Of a stretch of DNA of 64,000 nucleotides, positions 46,650 to 58,677 are shown one piece after another; the first letter of the stretch is position 1; each line of letters starts with the position of its first letter. A program made the translations under genes and the position numbers. The stretch spans positions 23,387,269-23,451,268 of the forward strand of contig NW_024040817.1 in the NCBI RefSeq assembly GCF_014851395.1, read 5' to 3'. A model generated the notes under the pieces. The model did no database searches and was not told the origin of the DNA. It saw only the letters and a program-made list of their open reading frames with translations. The DNA is from Micropterus salmoides (Eukaryota > Chordata > Actinopteri > Centrarchiformes > Centrarchidae).

Positions 46650-47558
46650 GTGAGTTCTTCATGTGATCCACTAATTGGTCTTACATTTTCAAGCTACTGA
46701 ACTATAGCTCACCCTCTACTCTGTTCCCTGTCCTTTCTTTTACCTTTCCACATCTCTTTTTTCCCCAATACTTACTCTGACAACATGTCATCTCCCTTGT
46801 ATTTTTTTTCTTAGTTTCCATTCCCACTACCTTTCTATTCCTGTGCCCTTTCTTGTTTTGTGTCTTCTCTCTATCTAATTCCGTCTTTGTTGGTCTTATA
46901 GTGTCTCTACTGGTTCTTTTCTCTTCTTGTGTCTGCTTAGTTATCAGAACATTTCCCTAGATGTTTTCCCCTTTCTTTTGCGTTGTCATTGTGAAGTGTG
47001 CTGTGGGCTTCGAATGGGTGTGGGTCTAATGGGTCCTGAAACTTGCGTAAAACTTGCAACAATAGAAGTTAAGAGACATCAGGGGGTTGTCAAAAGGCCA
47101 CTGTGATATGGTGCTGGCCCTGGGCCCTTTTATTCAGGTCAGTGCTCTTAGTTGTAGATGAGCTGGATCTGTTAAAACCCTTTTCTCCCTGTAGCTCTAC
47201 TGAATGCTAATCGGGCCAGTGTTCTGTTTTAACTTAGGCGCCAGCTCTGGCTTTCTCCCTTTCTCATTTTTATTTATGTTTTTTTATGTATTTATTTTTG
47301 CAAGCACACCGAAAAACCATCAAAAGCACGGCAGAGCATTGGGTGTGTATGTCTGTTTCTGGGCGTGTTTGGATGTATGCATGTGTCTGTGTGTATGACA
47401 AACAGCAGAAGAAAGCAACTCACCAGCATATTCCACTTTTCTTTCTCATCATTGCACAAAACAGAGAGAATATAAGCCAAACTTTAATGTGCAGTAAAAT
47501 TCTTACTTACTTCTTCTGGCTCTCTTGTGTGTGTGTGTGATTGTGCGTGTCTTTGCAG
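46650..47558 (+). other. intron 12
   Basis: Pyrimidine-rich first half and a TG-rich 3' end before the acceptor; no element recognised. Confidence 0.93.
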
Positions 47559-47661
47559 ACCCCCTGCAGTGATCAACTCCAAGATCCTGACAGTGACAGT
47601 ACGGCCAGAACCGCAACCCAGCGAGCCCATGGTGGTGGTGGAGCTGTCTCCACTTATCAAT
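47559..47661 (+). CDS. adgrb2: adgrb2 exon 13: GAIN beta-sandwich
   Basis: Encodes residues 528-562. The acceptor is 'gtctttgcag' and the donor 'gtaagt'; phase 2 in, phase 0 out. The peptide reads KPPAVINSKILTVTVRPEPQ, then PSEPMVVVELSPLIN. VTVRPxPQP is shared with the BAI family. It supplies beta strands of GAIN subdomain B leading to the GPS. The terminal Asn joins exon 14 to give NGT, an N-glycosylation sequon split by the intron and conserved in BAI2 and BAI3 (LSYIINGT and HLANGT as remembered). Confidence 0.97.
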
Positions 47662-49929
47662 GTAAGTTGTTTTTTTATTTAACTCTCATTTCCCCCAGAT
47701 ATTAGAGCCGAACTGTTTTCATGTGTTGCAATGCAATACAAAACACTGCCGATTGGTTTAGATCATTTTAACAGTAGAGAACATTACTTTTTCATTCCCA
47801 TTATCTAAACTTTCCCAACCATAGGATTTAGTTCAACTGAGTGTGTAACACTTAGTTTCCTAGCTTCATCAAAGAGTGTTGCAACAAAAATGTTAATTAT
47901 TCCATATGAGGCACTTTCCAATGCAAGGGTTAGCATTTTTTTAATATACTTGTATATTGAGCAAAGCTTTGGCCGAGAAAATAAATTTGTTTAAGACTTT
48001 AAAGGATTTTTTCCCCCTCCCAGCTGACCCATGATTCCTGAGTTCAGATGAAAGCGAAAGTGCTGCATGCTATAAAGTGCCATAGTGCTCGCTGAATTGC
48101 CAGAATAGATGCAGACCTTTTTGACTTCCTTATATCGCAGTGTCTCCTGGTACCTATTGAGTTTATATTACAGTGGAGTGTGTTATTATAAACGACTCGT
48201 GGGGTGTCTTCAGTGGAAAGGACTAAGTGCAAGTTTAATGAGAGGCACTCTTATCAACCTCAATAAGATGGGGGTTTCATTAGCCATTCTTGTGTGCAAA
48301 GGTGGGCACAGTTTTGAAAAATAATGATGAATATTTAATAGTCTCTAGACAACACAAACACACACACACACATACATATAGTATACAGACACATACTAAA
48401 ATCTTCCAATGAAATCAGCCTCTTTTTGTGCCAACCAGGACCAGAGGGTCAAAATGTAGCACAGTGTTTCATTACAAAGACTTTGTATTCATTCTCCATC
48501 TACTGCCACTTCATTTCCCTGCTTTAAACCAGTGATTCATTGCTTAATTATGGCATTTCCTTTATATACCTCTGTCTTTTATCTTGCTATTATTCCACCT
48601 TTTAACACTTTTGGGAAAGCAGGGGCACTGCAGGTTGCACAGCCTATGTCTAGAGGATGATGTCTTAATGCTGATCCTAGCGTGCTGCTCTGGACTACTA
48701 ACCAGAGGCTCTTGAGGACAGACACTTCTCCTGCGCACAGTACAGGACAGGACAATGTTTGGAGGGCAAATGCACATATGCATACCTTAGATCGGTGTTT
48801 CTGATTGCATTTTCATTCTGCTTAAAGGTCTACTCCAGCTATTTATTCTTGCACTTTTCTGACATTTGGAGATTCACAAGAGATTTTAAAAGAGATGATG
48901 AAAATCAATCCTGACTTTCAGTCCCTTCATGTGGACAAGCGCTAGGAATGCTCAATCATACATTTCACATAAATCAACTGGATATTACAACTACAGCACA
49001 ACTACACTCTAGAGGAATAGTATTTGATTGAATAAACTAATGTAGACAATTAGTACTACTTTGATACATTAATACATCTCTGCAAAATAACCAAAACTGA
49101 AATGCAGAAGATACAAGTGATTAGCATAACATTAATTTAGTTTCATTTGAAATGCAACCAGTGCCCTTGGTCTTAGACATATCCAGAATTGCTAACCAAA
49201 ATTGTAATATTAAAGCTGTTTCAACATTTTGGAAAATAAATATATAGCTAACTGGCTGCTGGCTGTAGTTTCTTATTCAATGGACAAATATCTCTCTATC
49301 TAAAGATTGTCACATGTCTTTTATGGTGAGTGAGAAGCAGGAAGCCAGAACACTCTTTGTTCTTACAGTAGAGTAGAGTAGAACAGATGCCAGGTGTTAC
49401 CCCACACCCCATCCTCCAGCTGTCCAGACTTTTCAATCATAAAAGGCAGCTCTGGTTAGCTTTACAAACACCAGCCATACGCCTTTCTGGTAATTTCACT
49501 GTAATCTAGTTTGCTTTCATCAGTCAAAATGCATCATCCGGGTTGCTCCATTTCATTTTGTAACTCTGCAATCTTTGACATGAAGTGAAAGGCTTTGAAG
49601 GCTGCCTGAACCAGTGTGGTCTTGTTCTATTACAGTAGCTCATTTTGTGTGATTAGCTTACCATGTTCACAATATGCATGAACCATTTTACCAGCAAATG
49701 GCTACCACGGGGTGGTTGTGAATACATTGTAGGAAATCGCTGTTCCTTTTGAGAGAAAAAGAAGTCAGAGCTGTTAAGGTAGACGCCGTTATTACCATAA
49801 ATGTGGCTCTTAGAAGCAGACGCACGTTGCTTCTTTTGAGAGGCATCAGTTGAGCAGACGCTGTCATTATGCGACGTATCGGCACTAAAGAGGAAGCAGA
49901 CATTGTGGGAGTACACTGGGTGTCACTCC

Positions 49930-50130
49930 CGCTGTGGCGTACAGTCAGGCGCGATGCCCGCTGATTGATAGTTGAATGCTAAGAGAGTCGGGCCATGCTA
50001 ATGCATCTAAAGTCGGTGACGGCGGCCGTCTGCGTACGAAGCAGAACAAAGCGTTGTCATCCATCAATCTGTGTCGCCAAGCCTCTGATCCTGTGTTTAT
50101 AAATGTTGCATCATCCCGTCCTCTCTAGTC
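49930..50130. promoter_or_regulatory. candidate regulatory stretch with POU and Pbx-like motifs
   Basis: 'gctgattgatag' (Pbx/TALE-like) and 'ccatgctaatgcatct' (octamer ATGCTAAT overlapping ATGCAT) lie in a sequence free of repeats and richer in CpG (cggtgacggcggccgtctgcg) than its neighbourhood. Inferred from composition and motifs only. Confidence 0.3.
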
Positions 50131-51043
50131 CAGCCATGCAGAGACCTGAGGACTCACTGATTTGTGGGAGATCAGTTATGAACTGTTCAGAGATGGTGAC
50201 CTTGCTTTTAAAGAGATAAATACTGATAGTGGAGGCTCAAATGTGCATCTCCTACTTCTCTTCTTTTTGCTCATTTAAAACACATTTGATATTCAGAAAA
50301 CATTCAGTTTGCTCTTCACTTAAGAAGAGGCAATTATTACAAATGTTTTTTAAGCTGTAGTGAGTGTACTTACAGTGGACATGGTCTTTTTTTGTAATGG
50401 GCAGAGCTGTGTTGCTGTGGAATTACTGCTATAATCCCCTTTACCATAAGGGGGAGCTCAAAGGCAAAGTGCTTAATGCAAGACTCAGGAAGGACCAACA
50501 GAATGGTACAGAGAGGGATCCATTTTCCTCTGTATCAGCCCAGTGGAAGAATGACATGTGGAGACCTGATGTGGTAACACACCAGTCCTACTCTGAAGGA
50601 CCCATAATGTGTAATGGCCAGTTGTTTCTCTCAGACTGGGGTTGTTTTTTTAGCTCAAAGACACAAACGTCCAATGCTTTTGATTCAGGAATGAATGTAA
50701 GAACAGAATCCCTGATCCACACCCACAAAGTTCACCTAAAACCAATCGCAATCCAATCCTAAATGAAGCACGCAGGCTGAAAGGGCACAATGCACAGATC
50801 ACTGGTGGAACAAGTTGGGATGAGTCAGTTAAAGACATCGATCCGCTGATTGATTCACTGATTGAGTCATAGGGAGCCTTCCCTCGCCACCACACATGAC
50901 TGAGCTTTGATAACCAGATGATTCACCTGCCTTTCGAGCCCCGGCGATTGGCTTTTGGCTCCAGTGAGTCGATGGATTAAGAGCGAGCTGATGGCAAATA
51001 ACCGGTGTTTACCCCGTCCTGAGGGGTTGTGTGATAAAGAAAA

Positions 51044-51047
<4 letters not shown>

Positions 51048-51088
<41 letters not shown>
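51048..51088. repeat. (TG)n microsatellite
   Basis: About twenty uninterrupted TG units. Confidence 0.96.
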
Positions 51089-51090
<2 letters not shown>

Positions 51091-51219
51091 ACATGTTTTG
51101 AATCAATAGAATGCATTTGAGGATGTTCAGAGATAAGGGAAGTATCATCATTTATGAAGTACGTTGCTTGACTTTAGCCACACTCTGAAAGGGCCATTTC
51201 TTCACAATAAGTACTTGTT

Positions 51220-51325
51220 CCCCTTAAGTAAATTTTACTACATCATAGTTATTTACTTTTACTTTACTACTTCCCACTGTGATTGTACTTAAGTAAAGAA
51301 TCTGAATGCTTTTCCACTACTGGAT
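51220..51325. repeat. fragment of 'aagtaaaagtac'-type hAT repeat
   Basis: 'ccttaagtaaattttactac', 'ttacttttactttactactt' and the end 'gcttttccactactgg' resemble the right-hand end of the elements at 15502 and 57387. Truncated. Confidence 0.6.
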
Positions 51326-51680
51326 GTTAATGACCCCAACTTGCTGTGTATTATAGTCCATGAAATGGCTTTTCTTTTCTTTTTGTCTCTTAACTCTCTC
51401 AATTCATTGCTCACACACCTTCTCTCTTTTTGCAGCAGCAGCAGCTATTCGTTCCTCTGTCCTCTGACAATGACTCTTTCTCCATCCCTCCCTCCCGCCG
51501 TCTGTCTCAATCCTTCTCTTTCATTGTCTGTTTACCTCTCTCCATCGCCCATGCAGCATCACTCTTTCTCCTCTGGCAACGAGCTATTCTGTCTTCTCTC
51601 TGCCTCCCCCTCTCACTCATCCCCTCGACTGGCAATAACAGCTTTTCTTTCTCCCCCCCTTTCCCCCTTGTATCTTGCAG

Positions 51681-51724
51681 GGTACATCGGATCCTCAGTG
51701 TGTTGTCTGGGACTATGGCAACCC
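51681..51724 (+). CDS. adgrb2: adgrb2 exon 14: last GAIN strand, start of GPS motif
   Basis: A 44-base exon encoding residues 563-576 plus two bases of a proline codon: GTSDPQCVVWDYGN. The acceptor is 'gtatcttgcag' and the donor 'gtaagt'; phase 0 in, phase 2 out. The Cys-x-x-Trp is the first half of the GPS motif (human BAI2 HCASWDYS as remembered); its disulfide partners and the HLS/T cleavage triad must lie on the next exon, which I could not find in the window. So small an exon would be missed without the family context; correct phase, strong splice sites and exact continuity support it. Confidence 0.94.
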
Positions 51725-52881
51725 GTAAGTTACTCTAAATGACTCTGACACTGTGTGCATGTGAGTGTGTGCAATACAGTCCATACAGTACATGTGTCTG
51801 TCAGCGCATCTCTTGATGTTTATCTTGTGTGTGCTCGTGCCATGTCAGATTAATTTTATTAATGAACTGAAAACTGTTTAATGAAGTTCCCTGTGCTAGT
51901 GTTAATTAAATTAGTCAATAAGAACAAACACCATTCTCTCTATGTTGCTCAGAATTCAAAAGTAACTCACTCAGCATGCCTCAGTGAAGCAAGTTTTCCT
52001 TTGTTGCAGTTCTCCTAACCTTTACTCACATCATGTTAGAGGTTTAACTTGCTATTCTTTATTCCACTGTGGACATTTGGTTAAACTTGAATGATCCAGT
52101 TCCATGCAGTCAGTGACCTGAAGCTACCTAAAAGCTTTTCTCTCGTTTGTCTATGTAGGCCACTGACTTTTTGATACCGTTGGCTTTGAATAGTGGACCA
52201 TCTACTGAACTACATACATAATATAAACCAGCACAATTGATCATGCTGTTTTGACCATTAACCCACATACTTTTTTTGTCAATAACAAAGTCAAACTTGG
52301 TCAGAACCATTAAACCAGGCTTTGGTTCCAGGTCATGGTCTCAGTACATTTTCACAATTACAAGCGAACAACCCTTATCTTCTGCTCCTGCCAGAAAAGA
52401 TCATTGTTTTGGTTCAATATTACAGAACGTAATGTCAAAGCTTCTTTTGCCCCTAAACGATCAAAAAAAGATTACTACAGGTGTAGAGCACACTGCTTAT
52501 TACACTAACCTCTGACACTGAATTCAACATTGACAAATATTACCATACAAATGTTGCTAGGAAATGATACTGTTGGGACAGCAAATATATCGACTGTGGG
52601 CGATTTACAGATACCTACAGCGTAAAACTTAGATATAATGTTTTACAGTTGCATTCAATAAAAGTGACTTTTTTTGTCAATTTAATGCTTGTCAGTTCAT
52701 TCTTGGTCTTGGAAACAGCAGCTGACAAAGCAATCTCCACTCCAGAGCTACTTACTTGTTCTGGAGCTTTTCATTGTATCACATGGTCTTCTCTGCAGAT
52801 GAAATTTGCTCAAAAATGTGTTCAGTTATCATGGAAGTGTAGATGTTATTGATTTCGATCCTGAGCGTTGTAGGACTTCTC

Positions 52882-52917
52882 CATGACAGGCTTCAACTTG
52901 TGATGAAGCCTGTCATG
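52882..52917. repeat. perfect 14-bp hairpin
   Basis: Arms 'catgacaggcttca' (52882-52895) and 'tgaagcctgtcatg' (52904-52917) with an 8-base loop. Confidence 0.93.
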
Positions 52918-55820
52918 ATACGCAACTAGGGACAACTTTTCCTGCAAAATATATTTGCTAATACAGATTAGTTTTATATGAACATAAGTGTCAATAGACA
53001 GATTTGAGAAATTAATTTTCAACAGAGCAAATGTCTTTTATAAGAACTGAATGTGTCATGGGGCCACCAGAGTAGACCTCCCAGTCTACTGTGACAACAA
53101 GATGGATGAAAGAAAAATTCTGGTCAGCTCCGCTTCCCCCTAATTAGTTATCCAGTTCTAGAGGAGTACTCTCCAGTGACCAAAGCGCCCAATGGAACTG
53201 CGGGTTCACACAGAGAGGATACGACATTGCAACTTATCAAACTACCCCTCTCAATCAAGGTAGGAGAGGAACAAAGCTCTGCAATGTCAATTAACTAGCC
53301 GGCAGATTACAGCTGCAATCAAAATTAAATTTGCAGTCATTACGAGGGCAGATACGCAAACAGAATACAAAGTGGCATGGCAGCTGCAATGTCTATCAAC
53401 CAAACGTACTCAAACTGGGAGGAATGTGGAGAAGGTCCAAATGTGTTTACCCAGGGATTAGCTCAGTCAGACAACTCACGTTTGAAATGTTTATCACAGC
53501 AGTGGAACATAGTTAGAGTTTGGCGTCTAGGCCCCAACCTCATCTCTCCCCGCAGATATGTTTACATAGAGATATTGGGGAGTGATGAGGAAATATGTTA
53601 AACCCCATAGCCGGAGCCTGCAGGTGGATGCTGTGGTGGTGGTGGGGCTTAAAGAACAGGCAGCAATACTGATGCAGGACATTTACAGGGCAGAGGGAGA
53701 TGGGAAGTGTTGCAGCTTAAAGAGACCGCTAAAATTGGGAGTGTTTGTTTGGTAGATGATTGTGGAGAGTGAGGCATGTCACGTGTGAGCATATAGCCGT
53801 GCGGCTCGAGTTGACTGCCTGAACTAGCTCCCAGGCGTCGCTCCATTTAAAATTTTTGTAGAGATACACTCACACAGACGCTTAGAATTGTTCACACACA
53901 CACACTAACAATGACCTATGTTGATTCCTTAAATGCAAGATTTGAATGTAGCCAGAAACTGGCATCAACCAAACAACAATGTTGAAGTTGTAATAACTGT
54001 AGCTGTCAGGAGCAACACTGAGCATTGTCTGCTCTATGCTATTTGTGATCTCCATGGGTTGTTTACAGTTTGAGCTAATGTACTTGAATGGACTTGACCG
54101 TTGCAGTGTCAACAGCTTTATCATCACAACTAGACATTTGGGTGCACAGAAGCTGTTAGGAGGGGGTGTACGTCTGTGAAGCTCAGACAACTTACAAGAA
54201 TTTGTTGCCTGGTCACATATGGAATTTAAAATGTATTCATTATGTACATCATGGGTACATGCACACATTGAAGGAATGAAAAGGACACCAGCACAGGGAC
54301 CAAAGTACCCTGTGCACATGTACACTGACTGTACAGTTTTGGTATTTGAATCATCTTCCATTTGCTTGTCTGTGCTGGGCAGCGGATCTTGACTGGAGCG
54401 GAGCGGATATTGATATGGGCAGAGAACATGTTGTACAAAGCAGCAGTTTGTTTGCTGGAGGATATCACCTCTCTCAACCTGGCTGTCTCCCTAACTGAGG
54501 CACAGGCTTTGAGGGTTGAGCAGGAGGCAGACAAGAGGTGCAGGATGTATAGATAGCAAGGCGGAGGGAAGGCAAACACGGCAGCAGCTGAACCAGACAG
54601 CAGGCGAAAAAGAAGTTCAGCTCAGAGATGGAAAAAATATCTTTGCCAATTTATGCCCTGTATTTGGAGGCTATATTTTGTGCACCCACATTCAAAAAAC
54701 AGATTATATACTGTATGTGTATCTTATCTCTCACTTGATTGTTATAATGTGCGCAAATAGTTTATGCACACTCACTTGGAGATTAGGGATCACATAGAGG
54801 CTCAGATCTCTAAAGCCTTCTGTCATCCCCATCACAATTGTCATGTTTTTCAGCAGTGGCGGTCTTGTTAGAAATCTGCAAGCAATTTCAGCAGTAGCTC
54901 TTTCCCATTTGCGCTCTCTCTCAGCTGGCTAAGTTGGCCAACAGTTTGTGGCACTCACAGTTCATCTCAGTATTTATGTGTGAGTGTTTATTTATTTATT
55001 TTGCCCCTAACAGGCCCATATGTCGGCACCATCTGCCCACCCAAATAGTTGCTCTGCACCATCCCTCCCTGTCTTCCCCCATGTGCCTGTCTTCGCAACC
55101 CACGCTCATTCATTTGCCTTGCCGACTCGCATAAATACTGTTACATTTAGCTCTCATAAAAGTTTTACAAGGTTCGAAACCCGGGAGCACAGGTTAGTGG
55201 AAGCAAAGGAGGCCATTAAGAATAAAAATGTCTGACCATGTCTGGAGGTATACAGGGACCTGAAATAAAATCCTTCACATTGTCATTTTTGTCTATCTTT
55301 AATCTTCACTAGGTTATCTCTATCTATATATACTGTATCTCTTTCATTTTTCTGTTGCCACTCACTAACGCTCTCTCTCATCCATGGGAAATGATGATGG
55401 GTGTTCAGCTTCTCTTAGCTTTGTGGTTGTTGACCTTGCCCCTGGCATCTCCGTGCTTTGACCCTCACTCTGCCTCGGTATAGGGAATCTGGCTGAACCC
55501 TGTATGTGTGTTGCATTGTAGATTACTGTAGCTCCATTCGATTGTAAATGTGCCACTCCTAGATGTACCGCACTGATTTTAGAGCTGCGTTTTCAATCAG
55601 AACAAACTGCCTTTTTTGCTGGCAGAATATACATTGAATATACATTGCACTTCCTACTTATTTATCCGTCAGTCATACATATTTTATTTCTAGTAAGTAT
55701 TGAGGCAACATAATGTTATACAAATGAAAAAGCTCAAATTGCTATGCGTTATAGGTGGGCAACTGAGCAATCTCATTTCAAAGCATGCTTAAAAAAGAAG
55801 ACCCAGAAGTTAGCGATAAG

Positions 55821-56728
55821 CGGAGGTGGAAAGTAATGAATTACAATTACTCACATTACTGAAATTGAGTAGTTTCATTGTGTACTTGTAGTTTTTTAAA
55901 TCTGTAATTTTACTTTTACTTAAATTATTGTACTTTACTACATTTTCAATTACATCTCTTACTGAGTAAAAAAATGTGCAAGGGAAAACTCACAACCACT
56001 TTGGCTTCAAGTGCAACAGAACAACAGCTTTATTATTTAGCAGTTACTGCTACTGCAAACTGAACATTTCCTGCTGCTACAGCTTCACATTAAGTTTGTA
56101 AGTGAGATAAGCGATCACCTCCACCTTCTCAGCCAGGTAACCAACTCTTTTCACTTTCACGTGCAGCATAAAGTCAGACCATGACTGCTCACATAATTAT
56201 GGAAAATACCATTAACTGCCCAACAATAGTTTGTTTAGCTGCCTCAGACTTCTGTGCCCTGTGGTATTAAAAGGCATCTGCTGTAACCACCAGTAACAGG
56301 TGTCTCATGCACAGTAATGGTGCAGCTGCAAAACAGCTTTGAAACCGGGTGATTAATATATCATGCCAATCAGAGTTACAGTTATAATTACAGATTTTGA
56401 CCATCACTCCTCAGTGAACTGCCTCCTTGGCTGTGGTCTGAGAGCATTTTTCTTAGTTAAGTTTCTTAGTAGGCCTATGTAGATTTTTCATTATGGATTT
56501 TACCATGTTTTTGTTTGTTGCTGTTGTTTGTTCTGTTCACACTGATATAAGCTATGTTGATTATTTTAGGTTAAAAAAGTAACTTTTAAATGAGCTACTT
56601 TTTACTTTTACTTGAGTAGAGTTTTATACCAGTAACTTTATTTGTACTTTGTATTTGTACTGTAAAAGTTTATCAAAGGAATTGTTCTTTTACTTAAGTA
56701 GAATATTTTTGCACTCTTTCCACTTCTG
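55821..56728. mobile_element. non-autonomous hAT element with intact target duplication
   Basis: Left end 'cggaggtggaaagtaatg' and right end 'ctctttccacttctg' are imperfect terminal inverted repeats. Flanks carry the identical 8-bp duplication GCGATAAG (55813-55820 and 56729-56736). The interior has typical 'tacttgagtagagtttta' and 'cttttacttaagtagaat' blocks near the right end. No transposase frame. Confidence 0.9.
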
Positions 56729-57318
56729 GCGATAAGTGTAAAATACTCTTTAGATGGTTGAATGTCAGTAAGCTTGTGAAGGGCTGAGGGTCACTTAATC
56801 CTGTTTCTAATCCCAGTGGTTTTCAGCTTGATCAGGGATCAGTGGTTAAAGACCCAGGAAACCCCACCCTGCCCCCACCGCCCATCACTGCCGTAGATTA
56901 ATAATGGCCTGGTGTGCAGCACAAGGAGCAGTAACATCCTCAATCTGACACGGTAGATTGAGGCTTGCTTTGGGCTCAGACTGAGCTGGCACTGCTATCA
57001 GCTTTGGCACTAGTGGGTCTCAACTTTAAATGAAGTAAAGAGTCAAAAGCATATTCTGCTCACAAATCTGTCCAAAATATAATCACATTTATTTTACAAA
57101 AAGGCATAGTCCAAGGCAAGTTCAGACCTTAGCCAAGTGTATGACACCTTTTTTCATTCATATTGGCAGCATTATGGTCCTTTATATACCATATATTACT
57201 TTCCTAACAACAAATAAGCAAGTAAATGAATGAAAAGCATATAATATGTAAATCTAGTGTATAACCAGAGATATCTTTTTTTTTTTTTTTGCCTGGCCCC
57301 TATGTTACCCACAATGCA

Positions 57319-57360
57319 GCTACTAACGCAAATGCTCGAGATTGCATTTGCGTTAGTAGC
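57319..57360. repeat. perfect 17-bp hairpin
   Basis: Arms 57319-57335 ('gctactaacgcaaatgc') and 57344-57360 with an 8-base loop, 26 bases left of an hAT element. Confidence 0.95.
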
Positions 57361-57386
57361 AGCGAATGCAGCTTGTCTGCATGTAT

Positions 57387-58677
57387 CAGTGGAGGAAGAA
57401 GTACTCAATTTTCATACTTAAATAAAAGTACAGATACCACATGAAATATGTTCCTCAAGTAAAAGTAAAAGTCATCCTGTGTAAACCTACCCAAGTAAAA
57501 GTAAAAAAGTACCTGGTTTTAAAATTACTTAAGTAATCAAAGTAAAAGTTTCTGCTACACATCAAAATCTATTGATTTTACAAAACACAATCTATCTTTT
57601 TAAATTTACAGCATTATAAGTTATAGTGAATCACAATAAGGAAAACTGAGTCGCAAGAGGACAAGTGGATATTTCTTATATGTGAGGCGGATAAGTCTAC
57701 GTTATTGCTCTGCTGTTGTGGTAGTATCCCCTTCAGACCGTCTGACAGACACAGAACCCCATTTGGGACTTTGGGTATGTTAAGATGAGACAAGGAGGCG
57801 AAAACCAAAACTAACTGAAACACTTCTCAATTCACAATCTCACCAAAAATCCACAAGTTAACTTCAGCACCTCTCATAAATCAGCTCACAGTCCCACACA
57901 GAGCAAGCTGCACTGCTCAGCTGGCTAGCGGGACAGACAGACAAAGAGAGATTTACTGCAGCTGCATATTAGGCTAAGTGTGATCTACATCAGACTTGGA
58001 GAGTGGAGAACACAAGTTTATCTGACTGCTGTTCCTGCACTTCACTCTCATTGAGTTTTCCTCTTCTTGTGCCTAGAAGGATAGTCCCTCTTCATCCTCT
58101 CATCAAAGTTGCAAACATTCACGTTGCCGGTTCTTCGCTGGACTGTTACTGTGTATGCCGGTGTTGCATCAGCTGGGCTCAGTTGATTCACGCAGAGTCA
58201 GCTTTATCAGTTTTACTTTTTTTTTTCAGTGCTGCTCCCCTCGGGTGCACTGCATAGACTACTAATACCTATGTAACAAGGTCTGGTGCAGAATGTAACG
58301 GAGTAAAGTCGATATTTGGCTTTGAACTGTAGCAAAGTGAAAGTAAAGTTGCAACAACTAAAAATACTCAAGCAAAATACAGATACCAAAAAAGTGATTT
58401 ATGAAAAAAAGCAAAAAAAAAAAAAAAAGATGTATAATGTGCAGTTTTTTGGGAAGTATACATTTTATGATTGACATGTGAGAGAAAAAGACATTGGAAT
58501 TCAAACATTTTGCTAAAAGAAGAGTTCCTGCAAAAATTCATGTCACAAGCTTTAAAACAGTCAAAATGATCACCAAATCAAAAAAATAGTTGAGAAAAAT
58601 GTACAGAAATGCCAGAGTACGGCATAAAGGTTAATTACAGTAACAATGTGTTTGTACTTCGTTACTTTCAACCACTG
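57387..58677. mobile_element. non-autonomous hAT element with intact target duplication
   Basis: Starts 'cagtggaggaagaagtactc' and ends 'gttactttcaaccactg', imperfect inverted ends. The flanking 8-bp duplication is exact: GCATGTAT at 57379-57386 and 58678-58685. The interior has 'ctcaagtaaaagtaaaagtc'-type blocks at the left and a shared 38-base segment (57721-57758) also found inverted at 11286-11323. At 1291 bp it has no transposase frame; the 84-codon frame at 58003-58257 is unrecognised. Confidence 0.92.

Larger units (their letters stand above)
47662..51680 (+). other. intron 13
   Basis: Contains short CA tracts (about 48355-48372), a diverged fish repeat (49230-49320), two GC-balanced non-repetitive stretches that could be regulatory (49930-50130 and 50760-51020), a TG microsatellite (51048-51088), a fragment of hAT-type 'aagtaaagaatctg' repeat (51220-51325) and a long pyrimidine tract before the acceptor. 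Nothing recognised at 47700-48350 or 48500-49200. Confidence 0.9.
17162..51724 (+). other. adgrb2: adgrb2 (BAI2) gene, ectodomain-encoding part, 14 exons
   Basis: Fourteen exons with GT-AG borders and fully compatible phases join into 576 codons without a stop. Domain order is acidic linker (residues 1-28), four thrombospondin type 1 repeats (about 29-255), HormR domain (256-325) and GAIN domain (326-576, incomplete). This order is that of the BAI/ADGRB adhesion GPCRs, brain-expressed receptors in the plasma membrane. Four rather than five TSRs argues against BAI1; QREPVSAVSSDI, GRRGMKDWAR and QGYPC in TSR4 fit BAI2 better than BAI3 (from memory of the family). Both gene ends lie outside the window: the signal peptide and CUB-like exons upstream, the cleavage site, seven-helix domain and tail downstream. 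A teleost-duplicate a/b assignment cannot be made from the sequence. Confidence 0.93.

Noticed and set aside
46494..46700. 68-codon open frame overlapping exon 12
   Set aside because: Different frame from the GAIN reading (YYVIGAILYRTLG); a shadow.
50364..50762. 132-codon open frame on + strand in intron 13
   Set aside because: No recognisable family, no splice context linking it to neighbours, and composition like the local non-coding DNA. Probably chance.
53882..54361. 159-codon open frame on - strand in intron 14
   Set aside because: No domain, repeat or homologue recognised; no promoter or splice signals. Length alone is not enough in 64 kb.
54378..54556. Helical-looking 60-codon frame (ERILIWAENMLYKAAV...)
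   Set aside because: Coding-like in appearance, but without splice borders or a known homologue; not part of the GPS or seven-helix region.
55150..55195. tRNA gene suggested by 'ggttcgaaaccc'
   Set aside because: A B-box-like motif is present, but no cloverleaf can be formed with the upstream sequence; at most a SINE scrap.
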